Source: Polynucleobacter meluiroseus (GTDB lineage Bacteria; Pseudomonadota; Gammaproteobacteria; Burkholderiales; Burkholderiaceae). From it: 33,753 bases of DNA. Positions 22,678 to 30,841 of the stretch are shown here, piece after piece (positions within the stretch are counted from its first letter, which is position 1; each line of letters opens with the position of its first letter). The stretch lies in contig CAMEXM010000019.1 of NCBI GenBank assembly GCA_945947155.1, forward strand, positions 1 to 33,753, written 5' to 3'. The position numbers were made by a program, and so were the translations under genes. Under the pieces are notes generated by a model, which saw nothing but the letters and a program-made list of their open reading frames with translations, did not search any database and was not told the DNA's origin.

Positions 22678-24608
22678 TTGCGCTTCCGGTAGCGTCGATC
22701 CGTGATGGCCAAAAATCCACCCAAGGCCATAAATAAGCAGCCGCCCCAAATCCAATCAACAAATGGTTTTATATGAATGCGGACTGTCCACTCATTCGCA
22801 TTGATTGGCTCTCCCAAAGAAACATACAGGTCGCGCGTTAAGCCTGGATCAATCGCTGCCTCGCTCATTGGCATTTGACTGGCGGTATACACGCGCTTTT
22901 CAGGTTCCATGCGCGATACTAATTTGCCGTTTTGGCTGACATCAAATACACCTCGAATGGCATTGTAATTCGGGCCATCAATGGCTTGAACCCCTAAAAA
23001 TTGGAAGTTGTATCCACCAGCCTCAATGCTACTACCAATTGCCATACGCACGTCTTTTTCCGACTCAAAGCCACGCACGCCAGTGACACCAATAATAAAA
23101 ACTGCAACTCCGATGTGCGCCAGGAACATGCCGTAATAACTCGCTGGCTGAGCGGCGAGGTTTTTAATCACACCACGATCCCGATTGCTAAATGCGCGCT
23201 CAAGCAATTGGGTACAGGTGGTGGCAATAATCCAAACAGCTAAAAACAGGCCAAATCCTATCAGTGGAGTCCAACTGCGCAGCACGAGTGGAGCAAGGAT
23301 GGCGCTAATTACGCTCACTGCGGCAGCCCACTTTAATTTGTGCGCTAAATCAATCACAGGAGATTGACGCCAGCGGGAGATGGGACCAATACCAATCAAG
23401 AAGAGTGCCGGCGTCATGAGTGGCACAAATACCGCCTCAAAGTAGGGAACGCCTACCGAGATCTTTCCTAGGTCAAGGGCATCCAGCAACATCGGATACA
23501 GCGTGCCGAGCAGGACTGCTGCGGTTGCCACCAAGAGCAAGACGTTATTACTTAGCAACATGCTCTCGCGTGATACGGTGCCAAAATCGCCACCAATATT
23601 AGCTTTGGGCGCGCGCCATGCAAACAGCAGTAGCGAGCCACCAACCACCAGGGCCAAGAAACCCAGAATGAAAATGCCGCGCTTGGGATCGGTTGCAAAG
23701 GCGTGAACCGAAGTGATGACGCCGGAACGAACCAAGAAGGTACCCAATAGCGACAGTGAAAAGGCCAGGATTGCCAGGAGCGCAGTCCACATCTTGAAGC
23801 CACCGCGTTTTTCGGTTACTGCCAGGGAGTGAATTAATGCCGTACCGACGAGCCAAGGCATAAAGGATGCATTTTCGACTGGATCCCAAAACCACCAGCC
23901 ACCCCAGCCGAGTTCGTAATAAGCCCAGGCGCTGCCCAGTGCAATGCCGATGGTTAAAAAACACCAGGCCGATGTCACCCATGGTCTTGACCACCTTGCC
24001 CAGGCGGCATCGAGTCGGCCGGAGAGTAGGGCGGCAATCGCAAATGCAAAGGCAACTGCGGAACCAACGTAGCCCATATATAAGAAGGGTGGATGAATAA
24101 TCATGCCGGGATCTTGCAGCAGGGGATTGAGGTCTTTGCCCTCCAATGCAGCCGGTAACATTCGATCCAGTGGATTTGATGTGAGCAAGGTAAACAAGAG
24201 CACACCGATGTTTAGCAAACCCAGCACACCAAGTATGCGCGAAATCATTTTAATGGGTAGGTGCTTTGAAAAAATGGCAACCGCAAGCGTCCAGCCAGCC
24301 ATCATGAAGCACCACAATAAAATCGAGCCCTCATGGCTACCCCACGAAGCCCCAATGCGATACATCAAAGGAAGGGCTGAGTTGGAGTTTTGTGCAACAT
24401 TGAGCACACTGAAATCATTATTTATAAATGAGATAACCAGGCATACATAGGAGAAGGTCACCCACAAAAAAAGCCCAATAGCAGATGGCCTGGCTAAATT
24501 CATCAGGGCAGGTCGGTTGGTTTGCGCGCCAATGAGTGGGGCAATGCCCAGGACCAACGCTGTCATCAATGCCAGAATTAAAGCAACTTGGCCAATTTCA
24601 GGAATCAT
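22674..24608 (-). CDS. ccmF: Heme lyase CcmF
   Basis: A 644-residue polytopic protein with about 15 membrane segments. The WWD heme-handling domain is at 234-252, GWGGWWFWDPVENASFMPW. Periplasmic loops carry conserved histidines such as in IIHPPFLYMGY (171-180), which hold heme. CcmF receives heme from holo-CcmE and, with CcmH and CcmI, ligates it to the CxxCH cysteines of apocytochromes. Length is normal. It overlaps both neighbours by 4 bases (ccmE upstream, ccmG downstream). Confidence 0.97.
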   Translation of the reverse strand: MIPEIGQVALILALMTALVLGIAPLIGAQTNRPALMNLARPSAIGLFLWVTFSYVCLVISFINNDFSVLNVAQNSNSALPLMYRIGASWGSHEGSILLWCFMMAGWTLAVAIFSKHLPIKMISRILGVLGLLNIGVLLFTLLTSNPLDRMLPAALEGKDLNPLLQDPGMIIHPPFLYMGYVGSAVAFAFAIAALLSGRLDAAWARWSRPWVTSAWCFLTIGIALGSAWAYYELGWGGWWFWDPVENASFMPWLVGTALIHSLAVTEKRGGFKMWTALLAILAFSLSLLGTFLVRSGVITSVHAFATDPKRGIFILGFLALVVGGSLLLFAWRAPKANIGGDFGTVSRESMLLSNNVLLLVATAAVLLGTLYPMLLDALDLGKISVGVPYFEAVFVPLMTPALFLIGIGPISRWRQSPVIDLAHKLKWAAAVSVISAILAPLVLRSWTPLIGFGLFLAVWIIATTCTQLLERAFSNRDRGVIKNLAAQPASYYGMFLAHIGVAVFIIGVTGVRGFESEKDVRMAIGSSIEAGGYNFQFLGVQAIDGPNYNAIRGVFDVSQNGKLVSRMEPEKRVYTASQMPMSEAAIDPGLTRDLYVSLGEPINANEWTVRIHIKPFVDWIWGGCLFMALGGFLAITDRRYRKRK

Positions 24609-25033
24609 GGTTTTTTCGCTTTAGCTAATGCTTCTGCCGCTTCGGGCGGCATGTAGTTTTCATCGTGTTTAGCCAGAACTTGGCTTGCCGTAAATGAGCC
24701 TGTGGAGTTGAGGCGACCCTCGGCCACAACCCCTTTGCCCTCTTTAAATAAATCCGGCAATAAGCCCTCATAACTCACTTCAATACGGTGGGCAAAATCG
24801 GTCACCACAAAGCTAACTTTAAGTCCGCCCCCATCGCGCTTGATGGAATTTTCCTCGACCATGCCGCCGACCCGAAATGCACGGTCTTTTGGCGCCTCAT
24901 TGGCCGCAATTTGACTCGGACTGTAGAAGAACACCAAATTACTTTGGAAGGTCTGGAATACCATATAAGTGGCAAATGCAATACACGTTACGCCACCAAG
25001 GATTGCCAGACCGCGTTTTGTGCGGGGTTTCAT
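24605..25033 (-). CDS. ccmE: Periplasmic heme chaperone CcmE
   Basis: A 142-residue protein: N-terminal membrane anchor (about 8-28), then an OB-fold domain with FRVGGMVEENSI, KVSFVVTDF and KGVVAEGRL. The conserved H123-DENY motif is at 123-127, where H123 binds heme covalently and Y127 is its axial ligand. It carries heme from CcmC to CcmF. The KHDENYMPPE ending is the family norm. Overlaps ccmF by 4 bases and lies 15 bases after ccmD. Confidence 0.97.
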   Translation of the reverse strand: MKPRTKRGLAILGGVTCIAFATYMVFQTFQSNLVFFYSPSQIAANEAPKDRAFRVGGMVEENSIKRDGGGLKVSFVVTDFAHRIEVSYEGLLPDLFKEGKGVVAEGRLNSTGSFTASQVLAKHDENYMPPEAAEALAKAKKP

Positions 25034-25048
25034 AAGTCCTTATTTTGC

Positions 25049-25228
25049 CTAATTTTTTTCAGTGGCGCACGACTCATCCCGAATGCTCGCTTCGGTTAGG
25101 CGCCGCTGTTTGCGGATCTGCATGATTTCAATGGCAAAAACAAGGGCAGTTACCGCAAAGGACCCCCAGACAAAGGGGCCGTGGCCGCCCATTTGCAGAA
25201 AATCACTAAGGCTATTCCAGTAAATCAT
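25049..25228 (-). CDS. ccmD: Heme exporter accessory protein CcmD
   Basis: A 59-residue single-pass protein: MIYWNSLSDFLQMGGHGPFV, then one membrane helix (about 18-38) and a basic tail with RKQRRLTEAS. The YWNSL--FL-MGG-G-FVWGS start is the CcmD signature. CcmD helps release holo-CcmE from the CcmABC complex. A longer frame reading from 25321 runs back into ccmC and is not the gene start; the ATG at 25228 overlaps the ccmC stop as ATGA. Confidence 0.93.
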   Translation of the reverse strand: MIYWNSLSDFLQMGGHGPFVWGSFAVTALVFAIEIMQIRKQRRLTEASIRDESCATEKN

Positions 25229-25965
25229 TTCACCGCCTCTTGCGCCCATGCGGTATGGCGCTCCCGCTCCAAAATCAGGGTACGGCAACGGTAAAAACTC
25301 AATGCGAAGGAGTAGGCCCAAAACGCCACCGTCATGATGAGCATGCCAGTCAACATTTGGGTTGCCATGGTGGGGGCTTTAATTAGGCTAACGGAGGCGC
25401 CTTGGTGCAAGGTATTCCACCATTTCACTGAAAAGTAGATGATCGGAATATTCACCACACCAACAATGGCCAATACGGCAGCGCTGCGATCAGCCTTGCG
25501 GGTATCTTCAATCGATGCGTGGAGCGATAAGAATCCGAGGTATAGGAAAAGCAAAATAAGCTCTGAGGTTAAGCGTGCATCCCACACCCAATAGGTACCC
25601 CAGGTTGGCTTGCCCCATAAAGACCCGGTCCACAATGCGATGAAGGTCATGAGGGCGCCGGTTGGTGCTAAGGCCAGGGCAAACATGCTAGCTAGGCGCG
25701 CATTAAAAATGAGTCCAATGGCCGCCCAAAATGCCACCGCTAAGTAAGTGATCATCGACATCCATGCGGCAGGTACATGGATAAAAATAATGCGATAGGA
25801 CTCGCCTTGTTGATGATCACTTGGCGCAATTAAAAGGCCAATGGTTAAACCGACGAGGGTAGCAATCACAGCAACGGCAACGCAATATGGAATCAGCGTG
25901 CCGGATAAGGCATAAAAGCGTTGTGGTGCAGCGTACTTAAACCAATTGATGCCGGAGGAGAGCAC
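25225..25965 (-). CDS. ccmC: Heme transporter CcmC
   Basis: A 246-residue protein with six membrane segments. The WWD domain is at 122-135, WGTYWVWDARLTSE, and the flanking heme-ligand histidines are H63 (FIHVPAAW) and H187 (NTLHQG). CcmC loads heme onto CcmE in the periplasm. The start codon is GTG at 25965 with no strong ribosome site. The gap to ccmB is 67 bases, the widest in the operon, so an internal promoter or processing site could exist there. Confidence 0.96.
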   Translation of the reverse strand: MLSSGINWFKYAAPQRFYALSGTLIPYCVAVAVIATLVGLTIGLLIAPSDHQQGESYRIIFIHVPAAWMSMITYLAVAFWAAIGLIFNARLASMFALALAPTGALMTFIALWTGSLWGKPTWGTYWVWDARLTSELILLFLYLGFLSLHASIEDTRKADRSAAVLAIVGVVNIPIIYFSVKWWNTLHQGASVSLIKAPTMATQMLTGMLIMTVAFWAYSFALSFYRCRTLILERERHTAWAQEAVK

Positions 25966-26032
25966 AGGAAATAGTCTTTATTTAAAAGTAGTTAGAGCAT
26001 GTAGTAGTTTGCCTGATTTTAGCCTAGCCGGC

Positions 26033-26719
26033 TTATTCCACCGCGATTCGTAGGCTGGCTGCGGTAGCGATGGGGGCAAAAAACAGGGCAATCGCCAGCA
26101 TCGCACCCAAGAGGTAAAAATGACCATCGACTGGCAAGCCAGCGTGGTGGGCATCAACTGCCCCGGCCCCAAAAATAAGGACTGGTATGACCAGCGGTAA
26201 AACCAGCAAGGACAGCAACATGCCGCCGCCACGGGTTGCTAAGGTTAGGGCTGCGCCGATCGAGCCAATTAAGCTCAGCAGGGGCGTCCCAATGAGGAGC
26301 GAGAGCACTAAAATACCCATGCTTTGACTATCCAGATTAAATTGGATGGCCAAAATGGGAGAGGCGATGGTGAGCACCAGTCCAGAGCTAATCCAGTGCG
26401 CTGCAGTTTTAGACAGAACTGCGAGTGGCAATGGGATGGCAGTCAACACCAATTGATCTAGGGTGCCATCTTGGAAGTCATCTGCAAACAAGCGTCCCAG
26501 TGACAGCATTGCTGCTAATAGGGCTGCGATCCAAAGCATGCCTGGCGCAATTTTGGCGAGCAGCGTTGGCTCTGGCCCAATACCCAAGGGAAATAAACTG
26601 GCCACCACCACAAAGAAAAACAAGGCAGATAAGCTATCGTTTTTGCGACGTAGAGCCAGACTGAGGTCGCGCCGCACAATGGCTAGCATGACTTTTGGAA
26701 TGGATAGGGACGTACTCAT
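26033..26719 (-). CDS. ccmB: Heme exporter permease CcmB
   Basis: A 228-residue protein with six membrane segments. RRDLSLALRRKNDSLSALFFF (16-36) and DDFQDGTLDQLVLTAIPL (80-97) are CcmB hallmarks, the latter contacting CcmA. It forms the membrane part of the CcmAB ABC complex, whose ATP hydrolysis releases holo-CcmE from CcmC. The ATG overlaps the ccmA stop by 4 bases. Confidence 0.95.
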   Translation of the reverse strand: MSTSLSIPKVMLAIVRRDLSLALRRKNDSLSALFFFVVVASLFPLGIGPEPTLLAKIAPGMLWIAALLAAMLSLGRLFADDFQDGTLDQLVLTAIPLPLAVLSKTAAHWISSGLVLTIASPILAIQFNLDSQSMGILVLSLLIGTPLLSLIGSIGAALTLATRGGGMLLSLLVLPLVIPVLIFGAGAVDAHHAGLPVDGHFYLLGAMLAIALFFAPIATAASLRIAVE

Positions 26720-27363
26720 AGGCTCACCCGAATTACGCGGTCTATTTGATCCAAGGCAACTACTTGGTGGCTACTTAAGGCAACCATGCCACCTCGATGT
26801 AAATACCCTTGAATTAGTGCTTGCAGTGCCTCGTTGGCGTCTTGGTCAAGTGCATTAAATGGCTCATCAAGTAACCACAATGGCTTGTCTTGTGCCAACT
26901 GCAGGCGGGCTAATGCAACCCGTTGCTTTTGCCCTTGCGAGAAGGTCCGCGCTAACTTACTTGGTAGGTGGCCTAAGCCCGAGCTAACCAAAGCGGCGCG
27001 TGCCATGCTGCTGGTAATCACATCGCCGCTGAGGCTAGCTGCTGCAATGATGTTTTCTTCGGCGCTGAGGTCCCCCTTGAGCGCTGGAGTGTGGCCCAAG
27101 TAAATCAGCTGCGTGTGAAAAAAATCACGATCCGCATTAATTGAGTTTGATCCCCACTGAATGCTACCCATGCTGGGCGTTAACAGTCCGCAGAGCATGC
27201 GCAATAAACTCGATTTGCCTGCACCGTTACTACCGGTGATGCGCAAGAGATGGCCTGGTTCCAGCGCAAGCGAAAGATCGGTAAAAAGAGTTTTGCCGCC
27301 ACGCATGCAGGCTAGGTTTTGCAAATGTAGGGCAGACGGATTCATGGCGGAAGTATTACTCAT
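26716..27363 (-). CDS. ccmA: Heme exporter ATP-binding protein CcmA
   Basis: A 215-residue ABC ATPase. Walker A GSNGAGKSS is at 44-52, the signature is FSQGQKQRVALARL rather than the usual LSGGQ (normal for CcmA), and Walker B is WLLDEPFNALD. It energises the CcmB/CcmC complex to release heme-loaded CcmE. Two starts are possible: 27363, which overlaps the upstream peptidase gene by 8 bases, and 27345 (MNPSALHL), which is clear of it. Neither has a convincing ribosome site; I list the longer one because of translational coupling. Confidence 0.94.
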   Translation of the reverse strand: MSNTSAMNPSALHLQNLACMRGGKTLFTDLSLALEPGHLLRITGSNGAGKSSLLRMLCGLLTPSMGSIQWGSNSINADRDFFHTQLIYLGHTPALKGDLSAEENIIAAASLSGDVITSSMARAALVSSGLGHLPSKLARTFSQGQKQRVALARLQLAQDKPLWLLDEPFNALDQDANEALQALIQGYLHRGGMVALSSHQVVALDQIDRVIRVSL

Positions 27364-28783
27364 TATTCGGTAGACTGCCTAAGAGCAGAAGTTGGCGTGT
27401 GAACTGACCGCTATCGCTATCACGCATTGACCAAAGATCGAGCTGCATGGATGAGCTGTAGGGGTCAATGTAGGTGCCATCTCGCCGCAGCTCGTAATGC
27501 AAATGAGGCCCGCTAGAGCGACCAGTGGAACCGACGTAGCCGATTTCAAGACCACGACGAACATCGCTGCCAACGCTGAGTTCAACGTTGTAATTACTCA
27601 AATGCGCATAGTAAGTACGGTAGTTGCCTGGGTGCTCCACAATAATGAGATTGCCAAATGCCCCGTTGTAGCCGAGATACGCAATTTTGCCATTGGCAAC
27701 ACTAAATACCGGAGTTCCGGTCGGGGCCGCATAATCAATGCCCATATGGGTTCGCCAGCGCTGCACAATGGCTGGGGCTTGACCCGCTTGTCTAGCAGGC
27801 GCTTTGGTGCGGCCAGCCCGTACGCTGCCTACGCCCCGCGATATGCGGCGATAACTCAGTGGATTGGTCCAAAAGGAACGTTCAATCGATTCACCTGAGG
27901 CAGTGAAAAAACCGCCCGGAATGTCATTGCGATCAATCCAGAATGCGCTTGCAAGTACCTCTTGACTTAGGGTGCTTATAATTTCAACAGCCCAGATTTG
28001 AGCCCAGCGATCACGATCACCAAAGTCCACAATCAGTCGAATCTGATTGGCATTAATCGCAGCAGTTGGACTATCTTCGGGATATAACTGCTTAACGATG
28101 GAGTTTAGTTCCCAGACCAACTCGACGGGCAAAATATCCCCCACTTTTTTGGCGTCATACAAGACATCCGATAGGGATAACTCTACTTCCACTAGATTAG
28201 GAGACTGCGATTGCAAGCGGTCTTCTTGGGTTAGAAATCCACCAAAGGCCGATGGTGTGAAGGTGAGGATTTGGGTGCGGGCATCGCGTATGGGTCCATT
28301 CATGATGCTAAGGGAATCAAAACGATTGCGTTTGCCAAATGCCACTGCGTATGGAATGCAATTGCCGCGCAGCCCAGAAAAGAAATTGCGCGTTTGATTT
28401 TGAAAGAATTCAAAAAAAACCGGATCATTGATTCCCAGGCGTGCGGGCAAATTACCATCCAGTGAATCGGTTTTAATGCAGCCGCGCTGGACCCGAAAAT
28501 CTAAGCTGCTATATAAATCCGGCGCCAAGCTAGTCTCTTTACTGGTATCAACGAGGCTGGAATTTTTTGGTGCAAGTGATTGACTTGGTGGGCGAGGTGC
28601 CTTAATACCAGTTTGTTTGGGATTATTTTTAACAATCACCTTGCTGCGATTCGGGGTGGTTTGTGCATTTGCTGCAGTTGGTGAAATTAGTATGCTCAGA
28701 TACCCGCCCACAATGAGCATCACCCCTAAAGATGTGCCATAGGCTTTAAGCGCATGCAGAGGGGAGAGCAAAAACAGATTCAC
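27356..28783 (-). CDS. M23/LytM-type metallopeptidase, membrane-anchored
   Basis: A 475-residue protein. A basic-poor start and a hydrophobic stretch (about 15-37) give a signal or membrane anchor, and a Pro/Lys/Ser-rich linker covers 40-90. The peptidase domain is at 340-440 with HMGID (H346, D350), H394 in YYAHLSN, and HLH (H427, H429). The zinc set is complete, so it should be catalytically active on peptidoglycan cross-links or pentaglycine-like bridges. The unusual middle region (90-330) includes CIPYAVAFGK and is not recognised. It overlaps the start of ccmA by 8 bases and is probably transcribed with the ccm operon. Confidence 0.88.
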   Translation of the reverse strand: MNLFLLSPLHALKAYGTSLGVMLIVGGYLSILISPTAANAQTTPNRSKVIVKNNPKQTGIKAPRPPSQSLAPKNSSLVDTSKETSLAPDLYSSLDFRVQRGCIKTDSLDGNLPARLGINDPVFFEFFQNQTRNFFSGLRGNCIPYAVAFGKRNRFDSLSIMNGPIRDARTQILTFTPSAFGGFLTQEDRLQSQSPNLVEVELSLSDVLYDAKKVGDILPVELVWELNSIVKQLYPEDSPTAAINANQIRLIVDFGDRDRWAQIWAVEIISTLSQEVLASAFWIDRNDIPGGFFTASGESIERSFWTNPLSYRRISRGVGSVRAGRTKAPARQAGQAPAIVQRWRTHMGIDYAAPTGTPVFSVANGKIAYLGYNGAFGNLIIVEHPGNYRTYYAHLSNYNVELSVGSDVRRGLEIGYVGSTGRSSGPHLHYELRRDGTYIDPYSSSMQLDLWSMRDSDSGQFTRQLLLLGSLPNNE

Positions 28784-28918
28784 CCCCCGATTATCTAATA
28801 ATGTGTCCCTAGTGTCAGATTATGCTTTTGCAGTGCAGCATTATTGGCCAATTGCTCACGGTCAAATTAAGTTGGTCTGATTGTGTCTACAATCTTTTTT
28901 CTATGACAAGGATCTGCC

Positions 28919-30055
28919 ATGCCCATTATTGAATCAATCCAGGTAGCCGCGGTAAGCGTCCCTTTGGATAAAGTCACCTCATTCTCAACTCGAACTGTTT
29001 CAGAGCGCCACTACTGCATCGTCAAGGTACGGAGCAAAGAAGGTATTGAGGGGATTGGATTTTGTTATGTGGGGAGTGCGGGCGGCGCCATCGCCAAAGT
29101 AGCGGTTGAGCAATTGCTCGCTAAAAAACTGATTGGTCAAAATAGCAACCGCTCCGAAGGTTTATGGATGGAGATGTACGATGAATCGATTCTTCAAGGA
29201 CGTGCTGGCTCGGTGATGCGCGCCATCTCGATTTTAGATACGGCTTTATGGGACCTCAATTCACGCTCAGCCGGTTTACCGCTGCACCAGTATTTGGGAT
29301 CAGTGGTGGAGGACCGCGTGCCGGCCTATGCCAGCGGAGGCTATTACCTGGAGGGCAAAACCCCCGCCAAGCTGGGCAAGGAAATGGAGTCCTATGTCAA
29401 ACAAGGCTTTAAGGCCGTCAAAATGAAAGTCGGTCGCCTTTCTCCGCGGGAAGAGGAAGAGCGGGTTCGGGCGGCCCGTATTGCCGTGGGTGATGATGTA
29501 TTGCTCACGCTCGATGCGAATAATGCGTGGCGTGATTTGCCAACTGCCTTGGAGTACATCCGCCGATTCGAGGACTACAACCCATACTGGATTGAAGAAC
29601 CTTTCTCACCCGATGCGATTGATTTGCATGCTGCCCTCGCGCAGCGCACCACCATCAATGTAGCTACTGGCGAGATGGAAGCAGGGCGTTGGCGCTTTAG
29701 AGAGTTAATTGAAGCCGGCGGCGCATCGATATTGCAATCGGATGCAGCCGTATGTGGTGGCATTACCGAGTGGCGCCGGATTTCAGCCTATGCGGACTGT
29801 AAGGGCGTGACGGTCTGCCCGCACTGGATGCATGATTTGCACGCCCCGCTGGTTGCGGCAACACCGAATGCGCGCTTTGTGGAGTTTTTCTTGGATGATC
29901 AAGTGCTTAATTTCCGTAACTTAATTAATAAGCAGTTAGCGTTTAAAAATGGCGATTTGATTTTGCACAAAACCCCTGGATTGGGATTTGAATTCGATGA
30001 AAAAGCGATTCAAAAATATGCCGGTAAATTGGCTTGGAGCAAAATCACTAAGTAG
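28919..30055 (+). CDS. Mandelate racemase/muconate lactonizing enzyme family protein (enolase superfamily)
   Basis: A 378-residue enolase-superfamily enzyme. The N-terminal capping domain covers about 1-125, followed by the barrel with KMKVG (168-172, the KxK base), DANNAW (199-204, metal ligand D199), EEP (226-228, E226) and GEME (251-254). The C-terminal CPHWMHD (300-306) carries H302, the second acid-base residue. Both acid/base elements are present, so it is probably a racemase, epimerase or acid-sugar dehydratase; the substrate cannot be read. It is divergent from the M23 peptidase gene, 135 bases away, and stands alone. Confidence 0.88.
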   Translation: MPIIESIQVAAVSVPLDKVTSFSTRTVSERHYCIVKVRSKEGIEGIGFCYVGSAGGAIAKVAVEQLLAKKLIGQNSNRSEGLWMEMYDESILQGRAGSVMRAISILDTALWDLNSRSAGLPLHQYLGSVVEDRVPAYASGGYYLEGKTPAKLGKEMESYVKQGFKAVKMKVGRLSPREEEERVRAARIAVGDDVLLTLDANNAWRDLPTALEYIRRFEDYNPYWIEEPFSPDAIDLHAALAQRTTINVATGEMEAGRWRFRELIEAGGASILQSDAAVCGGITEWRRISAYADCKGVTVCPHWMHDLHAPLVAATPNARFVEFFLDDQVLNFRNLINKQLAFKNGDLILHKTPGLGFEFDEKAIQKYAGKLAWSKITK

Positions 30056-30378
30056 TCGAGTTACCTATCCGTTGGTCTTTTAATGTCCGCAATCGACCCA
30101 AAACAGACCTTGGCAGAACATGACTCCGATAGCGCGATTCGAACGTGCAACCTAAGCCTTGGAAGAATTTGTGACTGCTGGAATGTCTATTTATTTCAAT
30201 GGCTTACACGCTTAAATTGGAACTGTGTAATAAATCGTGCAATGTGGTTTCGAGAATAACTACATTTATCGAGCACTTCCTTATGTGTGAATAAACGAAG
30301 TCCAATAAATCATGAGCCATTAAGTTGAACGCGTTTGCCAAATTACAGGCTTTACTTTAACCTGCTAAAATAAGAACT
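30056..30378. other. 323-base gap with a tRNA-like relic and no gene
   Basis: No coding frame with a supporting ribosome site was found. The first 115 bases contain, on the minus strand, a stretch that looks like the 3' half of a tRNA (30121-30170). A neighbouring TGTCTGTTTTGGGTCGATTG-type segment (about 30092-30111) is reminiscent of sequence seen between genes in other proteobacteria. The rest is AT-rich. Before the CzcI-like gene, ATTACA (30342-30347) and TAAAAT (30366-30371) with an 18-base spacer form a possible promoter, which would start transcription at about the start codon. Confidence 0.4.
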
Positions 30379-30744
30379 ATGAAACGATTGGCTTTATTTC
30401 TGATGGTGCTAATTATCCCAATGCAATTTGCCTGGGCAAATATCGCCTGCTATAGCCATACTGAAGTGAAGAATACGCATTATGTGTATGTCGATGATCA
30501 TCATAAAGATTGTGTTGCGCACTCCCACAGTCACAGTCACAACTTTATTGAGCATGAAGTAGGTAGCGCTAGTGGTGACCAGCATTCTGCGCATTGCGAT
30601 GCATGCCACGCCCACTTCTCAACGGTAGTTCAGAACAACTACACCTGGCCGGTTCATCAACAGTCGTATTCCTACACCTCTTTCAATCATTCCTTTTTGA
30701 CACTTGTATCCCCAGAGGCCCCTTACCGGCCTAAATGGCTCTAA
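30379..30744 (+). CDS. CzcI-like His-rich exported protein of a heavy-metal efflux cluster
   Basis: A 121-residue protein with a signal peptide (MKRLALFLMVLIIPMQFAWA, cleavage after about 20). The mature part is rich in His: DDHHKDC, AHSHSHSHNF, DQHSAHCDACHAHF. The C-terminus EAPYRPKWL is the short Pro/Arg/Trp ending seen in CzcI and related proteins. CzcI of Cupriavidus lies first in czcICBA and modulates metal resistance, probably by binding Zn or Co in the periplasm. It precedes the TolC-like gene by 97 bases. A possible promoter lies so close to the ATG that leaderless translation is conceivable. Confidence 0.78.
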   Translation: MKRLALFLMVLIIPMQFAWANIACYSHTEVKNTHYVYVDDHHKDCVAHSHSHSHNFIEHEVGSASGDQHSAHCDACHAHFSTVVQNNYTWPVHQQSYSYTSFNHSFLTLVSPEAPYRPKWL

Positions 30745-30759
30745 TACCCTCACTTTTAT

Positions 30760-30776
30760 TTGAAATCTAATTTCAA
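30760..30776. other. Hairpin TTGAAAT-CTA-ATTTCAA between the czcI-like and czcC-like genes
   Basis: A perfect 7-base inverted repeat with a 3-base loop, directly followed by a second weaker one (CAACG 30774-30778 / CGTTG 30787-30791) that shares bases with it. The two cannot form together, which is reminiscent of alternative structures. No T run follows, so it is not a plain terminator; an mRNA stability or operator role is possible. Confidence 0.3.
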
Positions 30777-30841
30777 CGGGTTCACTCGTTGACTTAGTTC
30801 ATTGGTGTGCTTTAGGGCACAAAGACTGAAGGTTTTAGAAC

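Noticed and set aside
22678..22755. Longer N-terminus for CcmG
   Set aside because: The extra 26 residues lie within ccmF and lack any signal-like feature. The ATGA overlap start at 22677 fits the operon pattern.
23599..23994. Minus-strand 131-codon frame inside ccmF in another frame
   Set aside because: The ccmF frame carries the WWD motif and membrane segments; this is an overlapping shadow.
25229..25321. Longer N-terminus for CcmD
   Set aside because: It would run 31 residues into ccmC. The shorter start gives the normal CcmD length and motif.
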